DNA of 64,000 nt from positions 44,293,651 to 44,357,650 of the forward strand of contig CM064867.1 in assembly GCA_032719365.1 (NCBI GenBank). The letters are read 5' to 3'. This document shows, in pieces, positions 12,070 through 22,041 of this stretch. The stretch's first letter is position 1, and each line of letters begins with the position of its first letter. The position numbers were made by a program, and so were the translations under genes. The notes below the pieces were generated by a model. It worked only from the letters and a program-made list of their open reading frames with translations. It was not told the origin of the DNA and made no database searches. The stretch comes from Prinsepia uniflora (Eukaryota; Streptophyta; Magnoliopsida; Rosales; Rosaceae).

Positions 12070-14567
12070 TGTGACGACCCGGAAATTCAAAAAAGGAAAA
12101 GTTGAAAAATTGGAAGGAAATTACGATTTTACCCTTCGTTTTGGGGGGACCAAAAGTTGGCTTTTTGTTCGGAATGCCTTTTGGACTTTCCGTAAGGACC
12201 GTTGGATAGGTCTCGAGACACTGAGTTCGTAGACAGGCGGCATGCGTCTATTGGAGTTTGGATGTGAAAGTTATGGATCTTGAATTGTGAGGGGTAATTT
12301 GGTAATTTTTCAAAGAAGGGCAAAATGGTAATTTGGGCCAGGATTATGCTGAGTCAATGGAACGGTGACTCATTCAGTCAATTTTGTGACATGTCACTCT
12401 AATAGCTTTAGTAGTGGCAAGTATAATGATGATGCTTGGTTTGAGTACGTATATGTACATGTATGTGTGTAATTGCGAAGGAAAAATAGAGCATCAGTAT
12501 GCTCCAACATCAGACATTAAACCTTCCCTTTTGATCGAACTGTGAGAGGAATAGAGAGATAATTAGATGGGGAGAAAGAATTAATGGAAACAAAGATGAA
12601 GGGAGAGGAATTGTGAAGGAAATCCCAACAAACCCGAAATGAGCCCAGGCAATTTGAACTTAATCAAATTTCAAATTGGACATTTAAGGCCATAAACACA
12701 GAAATTGACATCGAATTAAGCTTCCTGGCCTCAAGGGGAGTCGAACCCAATCAAGAACGAAGGAAAGGGAGGTCGTTTTGACTATGAACAGAGATCCTCA
12801 ATCCCTTGAAAACTTGAGGTTGAGTTCGAGTAATTTGAGGGGTCGAAGGATGTAATGGAACATGGAAACATACTTGGATGGGCCCTGCAAAGCTTCTGAA
12901 TGAATCAATTCAAAGGAATCGATGATAATTGAAAAGAATAAGAGGATGAACATACCTTGGAAATTCGAAGTTTGGTTGAACGTTTTCGAGGTAGGAAATC
13001 ATGGAATTGAACTTACAGATCTCTAATTCATGTGATTTCGATCCTATTGGCTGAATCAATTGTTTAAATCGAGTTGAAATTTACAGGGATTGAATTGGGT
13101 TGCAGGATCCGTTTCATAAAGGAAAAGAGTGAAGAAGATGAACAGTAGCAGTTACTGTTCACAATGTGTGGGGGCGCGTGAGTGGGATTCTCTAGGTTTT
13201 ATTCTATGCAATGTAACAAACATTTTGGCATTGGTTTCGGGTCGATCGGACACCGTTTCGATATTGTTTCGAGAGTTCGAAGGCTTATGTTACGTTTTTA
13301 ATTTGTAATTAATTCTCGGGAAATTATGGCAAATTAATATGATATTCATTAAGTCGTTAGTGACCCTTAATGATGATTTTTGACAGGATTCATGATTCCT
13401 GTAAAATGTAAAAAATTACAGAAAAGCGTGTAGCTCAGAATCGAGCGGTTTGGATGGTGTGTGAGTGGACGTTTGTTTTATAAACTGTTATGCGTGCATA
13501 GTTAAATGTTTTACATGATTGATTGCATGATTTGGTTTGCAATGATTTCATGGTGATTTGGCATGATTAATTGTGATGAATGATTATTTTAATCGGTCTT
13601 TCGGGCACGTTTTACGAGTAATGTGCAAATGATGTTTTGGGCTAGGGTCGGAGTAAAAAAGATTTCAAAAAGGATATTTTTACTTAGTTGGTGAGTCAAT
13701 GATGATTTATGGATTATTTTAATGTTGTCAAATGGGATTTTACGGATTTACGTGTAAATGCCATTTGGGCTTGAGACCCTATCGGGAATGATTTTGAATT
13801 GCTTTGAAGTCAAGGATTTGATTGAAATGTTTTGGGATGTAATACCAGTATGGTTTTCATTGTGATTGTGAGTTCCCAGACGGTCGAAGCTAGAGGATTA
13901 CAAAGACGACCGAAGCTCGAGAGATATGTTTGGGATTGTTCCTAGGTAGCCGATGCTAGGGGGTATACCCAGGCGGTTGGCACTCGGGGCCCAGGCAGTC
14001 AAAGCTAGGGGATTACCCAGACGACTGATACTCGAGGTTATGTGTACCAGGATAGTCAGTGCTAGGGGTGGCTTCCCAGACGACTGAGGCATAGGATATT
14101 GCCTATGCGTAGTGCATATGTGATTGTATGATTGATTGTACACTTGTGAGTAGTGCTGTTTGATGTTGATTGTGATTTCTATGCATACTGGTATTAAGTA
14201 GGGGTTCTGGTCTTTGTGGTCAGGTTAGTGTTTTCGCGTGATTTGGCTAGAAAGCCAGTGATGGTTATTCATATGTTTTACCCTATGCATGCATGGTTTG
14301 ATAAACTGGAGGGGAAAATGCTGTATTTGAAATGTATTTTCAAAGGATATTATTTTTTTCCACTCACACCTTTTCTATTTTTGATGACCCTCTAGGCCGT
14401 GGCATGACCTTCGGGGCTGATCAAGAGGTGGAGGCATGAGCGAAAATCAGTGCAGTTATCCCTTGTCTAACAGGTGCTGAGGGGTAGTTTCGGGACTTCA
14501 GTTGACTTGTCAGACGAGAGCAGGACCGGGCACGGTTATCAAAGTCCAGTTGGGACGGGTCCTGTCA
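12070..14567 (+). mobile_element. Solo LTR-B-related element, TSD AACAC
   Basis: TGTGACGACCCGGAAATTC opens the LTR and GGGTCCTGTCA closes it. AACAC precedes (12065-12069) and follows (14568-14572), a perfect 5-bp duplication. It is 2498 bp long, on the plus strand. Its opening matches the truncated LTR at 25441. The bracket arms are at 13460 (GTGTGAGTGGAC) and 14358 (CCACTCACACC), with an array of CCCAGACGACTGA-type units between them. It is non-coding. The solo state implies recombination between two LTRs after insertion. Confidence 0.93.
13868..14105 (+). repeat. Tandem CCAGACGACTGAAGCTAGG-type units
   Basis: About eight degenerate units of roughly 25-35 bp, each with a core like CAGACGRYYGAAGCTAGRGG, fill the position that other LTR groups use for GGGC-GAG-CCC units. 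The unit sequence differs from theirs, so the same LTR slot carries a different array. Confidence 0.75.
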
Positions 14568-14735
14568 AACACAATCGTCATATACAACCCTCATTTGGTC
14601 TAATCACACTGATTCACAGCGCATCAGTTTACGTTTGGTCCGAGATATTTCCACTAACTCTACTACTATTACCCTAACGCACACCACAAGAGAAAACCGT
14701 GCTCTAATAGCGACAACCTAGCTGTGTACCAAGCT
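14568..14735 (-). mobile_element. Interior of the minus LTR-A element, part 3, with decayed primer site
   Basis: On the minus strand the bases right after the LTR end (14735 downward) read TTGGTACACAGCTAGGTTG. This resembles the Met-tRNA primer site plus leader TTGGTATCAGAGCACTAGG seen at 59001, with a few changes. This supports 14736 as the end of the element's 5' LTR. The remainder is leader-like, non-coding sequence. Confidence 0.6.
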
Positions 14736-14767
14736 GTCACGACCCATCCCAATCCCCCCAGGATTAA
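14736..14767 (-). mobile_element. Terminal stub of the 5' LTR of the minus LTR-A element
   Basis: TGTCACGACCCATCCCAATC is the reverse complement of the LTR-A 3' end. Only about 32-36 bp remain before the sequence switches to plus-strand LTR-A. The same minus LTR seems to resume at 18919, lacking roughly 1.2 kb, so a deletion accompanied or followed the plus-strand insertions. Confidence 0.65.
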
Positions 14768-15935
14768 TCCACTGGCCATTCATTTTCATTCATGCATCTC
14801 CCCTTCCAATTGCATCGATCCATTTCTCCCATTTTTCTTTTCCTAACCAAAACCCGATCTCACCCTCCATTAAACCAATCCAACCCTTCCATTGAGCTTG
14901 AACCACGAAGGAAACTAAGAGAGAAGACTGAGCCGTTGATGGTGGTGGCAAGGTCGCAGACCACCGTGCACGGCGGCCATGGAACCGTGAAGGTATCGGT
15001 TTTAACCATTTTTCCCTATTTTCAGTTTTGATCATTATGGGCCTCTATGGGTGATTGTTTTGAGTTAAATGGGTTATTAGGAAGTTATTAAGATGTTTTT
15101 GAGGGAGGTTCACAGCTGAGAAGGCCATGAGGGTGGCCGGGAAAATTATGGCCGTGAGGCCTTTGAACATGGTTAGGTTTTAGGGAGTTTTAGTTAGTTT
15201 TAAGGATTGGGATTGATAGAAAAAAAGAAAATAGGATTTTTTAGGATTGAAATGGAGGAAATCGGACAAGATTTGTGTGAGAAAACAAGCCGGACCGGTC
15301 ACGCCGGTCTAGGAAAACCAGAGGACCGAACTGGCCGGTCTGAACCAGCCGTCGATAGGAAGGAGACGCACTGTGCAGTGCCGCGTGAGGCCCACGCGCA
15401 GTGCAATTCCATGGCGCGTACGGGTGCGTGAGGGGGTTTTTGAGGGGTGGTTCCAACATGTAATTTCATATATTCGATGTAACGAACATTTTGGGAGTGA
15501 TTTCGAGTCGATCAGACATTGTCTCGATATAGTTCGGGTTGGTTTAGGTTCGGTTTTAAAAATAGTTTGAAAATCGGGAAAATTATGGGACTTCAATGAG
15601 AGGTTAATGAGGCTATAATTAACCCTCTAAATGAATTTGGACAGGTTCGGGAATCCCAGAGGTGACGATTGGCCCGGGAGACGCTTATGACACGCTTATC
15701 GAGGAGAGACTTCGGACGGTCTGCGAGTGGACTTGTTTTATGAATTCGATGCATGCATAAATTTTTTATAATTGTTTTAGAATATTTTTTGTGATGCCTT
15801 GAGTGCATTTTTTTGTGGTAGCCTAGGATTTAAATATTTGCACGTTTTTCGAGGTTTTCGGCTTTATGTTGTACCTTTGCGTACTGCGTTTTCAATGAGA
15901 ATTTAATAAACGGGTTTCGGATTTGGAAATATGAA

Positions 15936-16442
15936 ATCGGGCACGAGACCCATTTGATTTACGAACTATCAAACTTGGAGTCCATTTGAATTGACGAAGA
16001 ATCGGACCGAGGGTCCATTTATGTGATACGATCGGGCCGGGGGCCCAGTTGGTTTACGATTCGGGTTTGAGGCCCAGTTAGTGGTACTATCATGCTTGAT
16101 ACGCCGTTGATTTATGAGATCGGGCCTGAGACCCATTTAGTTGAGATATCGGGCCTAAGGCCCCGTTGGTTGTGAAATCGGACGTGAGATCCTGTTGGGT
16201 TATGGTTTCGGGCTTAGGGCCCAGTTAGTTGTGGTATCAGGCTTGAGGCCCAGTTGAATGTAACATCGGGCTTGAGTCCCAGTTCAGTTTATGAAATGAA
16301 TATTCGGGCATGTGACCCTGTTGAATTGAGGATTTAGGTCGAGGCCTGTGAAAGTGAATTGAATCGGATTCGAGGAATCCTGTTGAAATGAATCGGATTC
16401 GAGGAATTCTGTTGAAATGAATCGGGCAGGAGACCCAGTTGA
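15936..16442 (+). repeat. Seventeen hairpin-type tandem units in LTR-A
   Basis: Units of about 29-30 bp have the form CGGGCnnGAGnCCCAGTTGA plus an AT-rich tail. Several cores are perfect hairpins with different stems: GGACC-GAG-GGTCC at 16004-16016, GGGCC-GGG-GGCCC at 16034-16046, and GGATTC-GAG-GAATCC at 16366-16380 and the next unit. Other units carry one or more mismatches. The loop is mostly GAG. Confidence 0.85.
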
Positions 16443-17403
16443 GCAATGAGTTTTGAGAAAGAAAGAGAAAAAGAAAGAAAGTATTTGAAATGAATGAACC
16501 CTCCATATTGATTATATGGTCTCCTTAAGCGTCGACCTAGAGAGTCACGATCCACATACTAGAATGGGTATCCCCACAGGGATCCTGTTCCAGGAGTGGT
16601 GGTTACTAGATATGATGTGGTCCCGGACCAGATTCCGGAGAGATGTGTGGACTGGATCCATAGAGAGAGCTCGGACTAGATCCAATAATTGAGCCTTCCA
16701 AATGGAGATTCCTGGGAGAAGACTCAGAGTGAGACCCCGAGTAGTGTGCACACTAGATAGATTGATGTCATCGTGACTATATCGGGGATGTGATCCCTAG
16801 GGGCTATGTGCCCCGAGTTGGCATGTTCTCCGGAAGTGCCTAGGATGGGTTATGCGTACGAGTACGTATGAGATTTATAGAAAAGTGATTTGGGGGCGGA
16901 GACCCCGTGTTCCACGTTTTATGTTTTGGAAATGGTTTTGGGGTGGAAACACTGTATGGTATGTTTTTGGTGTTTCACTGAGAACGGTTTTGGGTTGAGA
17001 CCCACATGTTGTGATTGGGGCTGAGTCCCTATTGTTTGAATTATGGTTTTTAGAAGTTGTGATTTCGGGTCAGGAACCCAAATGAATTTACGGGTCATGA
17101 CGGTTTGTGGGGCCGGGCATGAACCGTTAGAAGGTTTTAAAAGGGTTTTCAAATGATTTTATGAATATTTGATAAATGGTTTCGAATGCAGGCATATGCT
17201 TTTATGAAGGGCATAAATGTCTTTATGCGAAATGTGTTTTTAATAAAATATTTGTTTTGTCCACTCATAGTTTTCGTGTTTTAATGCCCTTCAGGTTGAT
17301 CGCGGATGCGGGCTGTAGTAGAGACGAGACATCACTCCCCTCCTCCTACGATCCTGACGCACTCTGATAGCCCCAGCAAGGGCTAGAGACGGAATTTTCC
17401 CTG

Positions 17404-17424
17404 GTCTGACACTTTGTGTCAGAC
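17404..17424 (+). other. U5 hairpin of LTR-A
   Basis: GTCTGACAC-TTT-GTGTCAGAC forms a perfect 9-bp stem with a 3-base loop about 55 bp before the LTR end. The loop differs between copies (TTT, GAA) while the stem is kept. Confidence 0.55.
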
Positions 17425-18051
17425 GGGATCAGGCGGGTCCCACGTTAATCCCGGGGGATTTAGGACCGGTCCTGACATATGTGGTTACGTATTGGCACAT
17501 ATTTCAAGGTTACGGGCCTATAGGGTGCCAATACGGGTTTGTATGTCTTTATTGGTCTAAATGAAATGGATTTGGAGTTCCAAAAGGATAAACTCAGGTA
17601 CAAGACCCTTTTGGTTTTGTCTCGGGCATATGACCCTATTGATGGCCTTCGGGTCTAAATCGTGGTCGCAACGGGTGCTATGTGCACTGCGACAGACGAT
17701 ACGATTCTCGCCTCCGGATTGGGATGTGTTCCTTCCGGAGAGGTCACAATGCACGATCTGTGGTCGGGCAGCCGATTGAGGCTCGACTTCAGAGTGCTGA
17801 CGGTTCAGGATATCGATCGGTGATGAGTGCACCATGATCTTGTGGTGGTCGCGTCCGTTGATTCATTCACGGCGACATACCAGGATTAAGGGTGGTCCTG
17901 GATGGATGGTTGCACGCATCACTACGATCAGAGTCGTGACTGACCCTTAGATATCGGGCACGATGCCGAGCTGATGTCATATGTTCGGGCACGAGACCCA
18001 GTTGTTTTACATTGATGATTTCGGGTCAGGGACCCTAGATGGATTTCCATG

Positions 18052-18190
18052 TTCATGGCGGTTTATGGGAACCGGCATGAACCCTGGAAAGGTTATTATG
18101 GTACATGACGGTTTATGGGAACCGGGCATGAACCCTTAAAAGGGTTTTATAATACATGACGGTTCAGGGGAACTGGGCATGAGTGTTTAT
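18052..18190 (+). repeat. Three ~47-bp tandem units
   Basis: The unit is CATGACGGTTTATGGGAACC then GGGCATGAACCC and a TTAAAAGGGTTTTA-like tail. Three consecutive copies are visible, the last one cut short. LARD LTRs (38185-38230, 42647-42700) have one copy at this place, so the array expanded locally. Confidence 0.7.
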
Positions 18191-18195
18191 GTTAT

Positions 18196-18216
18196 GTATA
18201 TATATATATATATATG
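18196..18216. repeat. TA microsatellite
   Basis: A pure TA dinucleotide run. A shorter TA run occupies the homologous place in the LARD 5' LTR at 38242-38258, so it is an LTR-borne microsatellite that varies in length. Confidence 0.9.
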
Positions 18217-18918
18217 TTCATATACCTTCCTTTACTTATATTATCTCCTACGGGGAGGGTTATTAGCCTGGGTGGACCCCGGAGTAGTCACGGAGCACCG
18301 ACTGAGTGGAGTCGCACCCTAGTTGGGTTCCTTACTCTCAGGAAGGCTTGGTTCGTAACCTCAGGACGGGTCGTTGGTCTACACATTGACCTTAGACTCT
18401 GAGAGACTTGGGTTTGAGACCCCGGGTAGCATGCTCGTAGCTTTGGAAACTGTGACAGGATTGGTTGTGTGATTATATGTATATATGATATATGATATGT
18501 GATGTGTACGATATAAGATATGTACAAGTTTTGGGCTGAGTCCCGTATGGATTTGGGCAGTGGCCCGTATGGTTGGTATCTTTATGGTTTTGGGCTTAAT
18601 TCCCACCTATGGTTCTTCTGGATAAATGGTTTTCGAATGCATGCATGCTTTTTAGTGAAGGGTACAAATGTCTTCCTTAAAATGTTTTTATAAACTCCTT
18701 CTTTTGTCCACTCACAGCTTTTAATGTTTTGACTGTCCTTCAGGTTGACAGCGGATGTGGACTGTAGCAGAGACCGAGATATCACATACCTCCTCCGGAT
18801 CCTGGCATACTCTGATAGCACGAGAGGGCAAAGGTTGGAAATATCCCTTGTCTGGCACTTCGTGTCAGAGCAGGGTTGTCCCGCATTAATCCCAGGGGGA
18901 TTGGGATGGGTCCTGTCA

Positions 18919-20710
18919 CCATATCACAACTAACTGGGCCCTAAGACCTAAACCATGAATCAACGGGCCCTCAACCCCAATTTCACAACCAAAAGGGCCT
19001 TCAGTTCGATACCACAGTCAAATGGGCCTCCAGCCTGATATTACAACCAAATGGGCATCAAGCCTGGGTCATTAATCAACAGGGCCCTCGGCCCAATCGT
19101 ATAACTCAAATGGACCCTCGGTCCGATTCCTCGTCAAATCAAATGGACTCCAAGTCCGAGAGTTGTAAATCAAATAGGTCTCGTGCCTAATTTCATATTT
19201 CCAAATCCAAAAACAAATCATTAAACCCTCATTGAAAACCTAGCACGTACAAGAAACGTATAAAACCGAAAATCTCGAAATACGTGAAAATACATAAATC
19301 CTAGGCTACCGCAAACAAATGCACTCATGGAATCACAAAATGTATATTAAAACACTTATAAAAAATTTATGCATGCATCAAGTTCGAAAGAAAGGTCCAC
19401 TCACAGACCGTCCGAAGTTGTGCCTCGATACACGTGCCATAAGCCTCTCCTGGGCCATTCGTCGCCTCTGGGATTCCCGAACCTGTCCAAATTAATTTAG
19501 AGGGTTACTAACTAATTATATAACCCCTCACTAAAGCCCCGTAATTTTTCGGAATTTCTAACTATTTTTAAAAGCGAACCCAAACCTTCGGACGTCCCGA
19601 AATATATCGAAACGATGTCCGATCAACTCGAAACCAGTCCCAAAATGTTCGTAACATCAAAAGGATGAAATTACATGTTGAACTTCCACCATCGGACCGT
19701 TCACGCGCCCTCACGGGCTGCCCATGGGAGGCACGCGCCAAAGCACTGTATATCTTCTTCCTAAAACCCACAGGTTCAATTTGTCCTCCACGGTTCAACA
19801 ATTCCAAAAACTTCCCAAGGCTTCCTCGGCCATGAACCACCACCAAAAAATTCCTATAACTTCCCTAACAACCTATTTAATCCATTTAAATCAAGAAAAA
19901 CCGGCCATAACGTGCAAAATCGAAATAAAAAGGGAAAATGGCAAAACCGAGCCCTTACCTTCTCTCAGCCGTGCACGGCAGCCCAGCCGCCTCCTGCCAC
20001 CGTCCTTAGCTTCATCAACCTCCTCTCACTCTCCTGGTTCCTCAGACATGATCATATGGGGTAAGGGTTTTGATTGGGGTTAGGTGTTTGATCGAGTTTG
20101 GGTTTGGTGAATGATTGAACACAAAGGGAAGGGATGGATATGCATGACCGTGTTTAGGCTGGGCAATGGATGGGTGACACTTGTCACTCATCCATTGGGC
20201 CTGCCCCAAAATATCTGGGGCCCACTTGCTGACAAATAACTTCCGTCTCGTAAAACGAGCAGTAGTTCCCTCGAACTTCCTTGAACCGTAACTTCTCCGT
20301 CGAATGTCCGAATTTGACGTGCCGCCTGTCTATGGATTCATATCGTCTCGATCTACGTAACGGTCCACGACATCAGCCATCGGACCTCGTGGGTCAAAAA
20401 GTCAACTATTTGCCTCCTTTTAACCAAATTATCGAAATGCCCCCAAACATCCGAAAATTATAACTTCTTCCTCGAACGTCGGATTGGTCATGCCACCTGT
20501 CTATGAACTCATGACATCCCGAACTACATCACAGTCATCGGCCAAAGTCCATTTGACCGCCTGAACAAAAAGTCAACGATTCGCCCATTCTAGGGGCAAA
20601 ATCGTCATTTCACCCTGATCGTTCGTTAATTCTCGTCTAATCCCCGATTAGTAAGACTAATCCATCATTAAGTCTTAATTAATCCTGATAATTCGGGACG
20701 GGTCGTTACA
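18919..20710 (-). mobile_element. Minus LTR-A fragment (probable continuation of the damaged 5' LTR)
   Basis: It resumes in the hairpin-unit zone (ACTAACTGGGCCCTAAGACC) and runs to the LTR start, reading GGGACGGGTCGTTACA at 20710. Units include GGGCC-CTC-GGCCC (19082-19094), GGACC-CTC-GGTCC (19112-19124) and GGACT-CCA-AGTCC (19145-19157). The GTCCACTCACAG bracket is at about 19396, and the 34-bp palindrome is at 20164-20197. The LTR segment between this and the 14736 stub is absent. Confidence 0.75.
20164..20197 (-). other. 34-bp LTR palindrome
   Basis: Arms CAATGGATGGGTGACA and TGTCACTCATCCATTG flank a 2-base centre CT, with a single mismatch across 16 pairs. Equivalent palindromes occur at 21281-21314, 40981-41012 and 46171-46204, and degraded ones at 6120-6155 and 45040-45077. 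Confidence 0.85.
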
Positions 20711-21655
20711 CCGCCTCTGCAACCCGGTCAAACCGACCCAGCGAAACCGGTTCAAGCTAATTTTTCTCTCGTTTTCGGTCCATTTTCTTCCCTTTCAATC
20801 TTAATCACTTTGTCTTAGTCATAGGAACCTAAACATGTAATTAGAACGAAGGAAACCCCACTAAAATCCCCTAGTTTGATTTCCCCACTCACGACCCAAA
20901 TTTCCAGTTTATCCCCTCGGCCGTTCGGCCGTCTCCCACCATCCAAAACTATTTCCTAATGGTCATACTAACCCTATAATGACATTACAACCCACAGAAA
21001 AAAACCACAACAATCGAAAGTAAGGATTTAAATTTGAAATGTAACGGGGTTCGGGTTTACCTCTGTTTTGGGCTTCCTCGACCGTCCACGGTGGTTCTGA
21101 TGCTCTCACCATCGCCGTCCAGTCCCTCAGCCACTCTCTGTCTCATTCGCAGGTCGAACCAGGTGAGGGGAAGGGATTGGGGTTGTGGTCGATGGGGTTT
21201 GTACAAAATGGGGAAGGTTTCGGGTTTGGTTTGGATGAACAGACAAATGGGGTGAAATGAACTAATGAAGGGAAAAGGGGCAATGGATGGGTGACACTTG
21301 TCACTCATCCATTGAGCCAGAATCAAAATATCTGGGTCCCATTAAGTGAAAATGTGATTTGTCTCGTAAAATGTGAAATAGTTACCTTAAACTTTCGTGA
21401 ATCGTAACTTTCCCGTCGAATGTCCGAATTCGACGTGCTGCCTGCCTATGGACTCGTATCGACCCGATCTACGTAACGGTCCTCGGTCGTCGGCCATCGG
21501 ACCTCACGTGTCAAAATTTAACTTTTTGCCCTCGTTCCGCGGTAAAATCGTAATTTCACCCTGAACGTCCGTTAAACCTCGGCTAATTCTCGATTATCCT
21601 CGCTAATCCGTAATTAATCTTAATTAATCCTTAAAATCAGGGACGGGTGGTTACA
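20711..21655 (-). mobile_element. Minus LTR-A fragment
   Basis: This is the front third of a second minus LTR, ending GGGACGGGTGGTTACA at 21655. It contains the palindrome at 21281-21314. It directly abuts the start of the previous LTR at 20710, so that LTR was inserted within this one or was joined to it. The sequence after 20710 (CCGCC) does not match the bases before 876 (TGGCG), so no duplication links the outer ends. Confidence 0.7.
21281..21314 (-). other. 34-bp LTR palindrome
   Basis: Arms CAATGGATGGGTGACA and TGTCACTCATCCATTG flank CT, one mismatch. It lies about 340 bp from the LTR start at 21655. Confidence 0.85.
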
Positions 21656-21884
21656 GGTACACACTGTCACTGGAGCTTCCAGAGCTCCAACTTACTCTCT
21701 GGAAACCACACGTCGGCTCGTAGGTCTCGCTCGAGACGTCGACACTCGTCGATCTCGCCTGACACTCACTCTGACAGGTCAGCTATACTAAGTTGATGTC
21801 AATCGACTTTTCAGCCTGATGGTTCTTCTCATGTGACAATCGAAGTTGACATCGTAGTCAGCTTTTCAGTCTGCTATTTTAACA
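21656..21884. other. Unassigned 229 bp
   Basis: This lies between a minus LTR-A start and a decayed Met-tRNA primer region (TTTAGAGCACTAGG, near 21877). I do not recognise it as LTR-B, although an LTR end is expected here. It includes short GAC-rich direct repeats (GTCGACACTCGTCGATC). No coding potential is visible. Confidence 0.4.
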
Positions 21885-21921
21885 CTTTAGAGCACTAGGT
21901 TGTTGATTCTGTTGCCACATC

Positions 21922-22041
21922 ATGCCTCCGAAACGTAAGCCTCGTGCACGACCTGGTAGTGAGACGGGTATACGAGGGGATATGAGACCTCGTGATAGAT
22001 CTCGGAACGAGATTGACCCTGGATTGGGGGTCAGATGTTAA
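21922..22041 (+). pseudogene. gag N-terminal remnant
   Basis: An ATG 40-odd bases after the decayed primer site opens a 39-codon frame starting MPPKRKPRARPGS and rich in Arg and Lys, stopping at TAA. The related copy at 59042 starts MHPERKPRARPGSE and stops even earlier. Position after the primer site and the basic N-terminus fit the gag start of Tekay-like elements. The rest of gag is not recognisable. Confidence 0.6.

Larger units (their letters stand above)
14768..17477 (+). mobile_element. LTR-A fragment, 5' truncated at the palindrome
   Basis: It begins inside the right arm of the LTR palindrome (ATCCACTGG) and runs to the canonical LTR-A end GGTCCTGACA at 17477. It contains the left bracket (about 15725), seventeen hairpin-type units (15936-16440), the right bracket (17260), the AGGTTGATCGCGGATGCGGG block and the U5 hairpin (17404-17424). 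The first ~350 bp of the LTR are missing. It is non-coding. Confidence 0.75.
17478..18918 (+). mobile_element. Second LTR-A fragment, 5' truncated
   Basis: Starting with TATGTGGTTACGTATTGGCAC, this matches the middle of the LARD LTRs (for example 42070-43404) and ends GGGTCCTGTCA at 18918. The complete LTR-A end at 17477 therefore sits inside this copy, a nested pair whose left part was lost. It carries three ~47-bp units (about 18050-18190), a TA microsatellite (18196-18216), and the right bracket GTCCACTCACAG (18708). Confidence 0.75.

Noticed and set aside
15936..16442. CRISPR array
   Set aside because: The regular ~30-bp spacing superficially resembles one, but units are degenerate, spacers are not unique, and the context is a plant LTR.
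18196..18216. TA run as a promoter TATA box
   Set aside because: It is a length-variable microsatellite, differing between LTR copies, and lies downstream of the array, not at a conserved promoter position.
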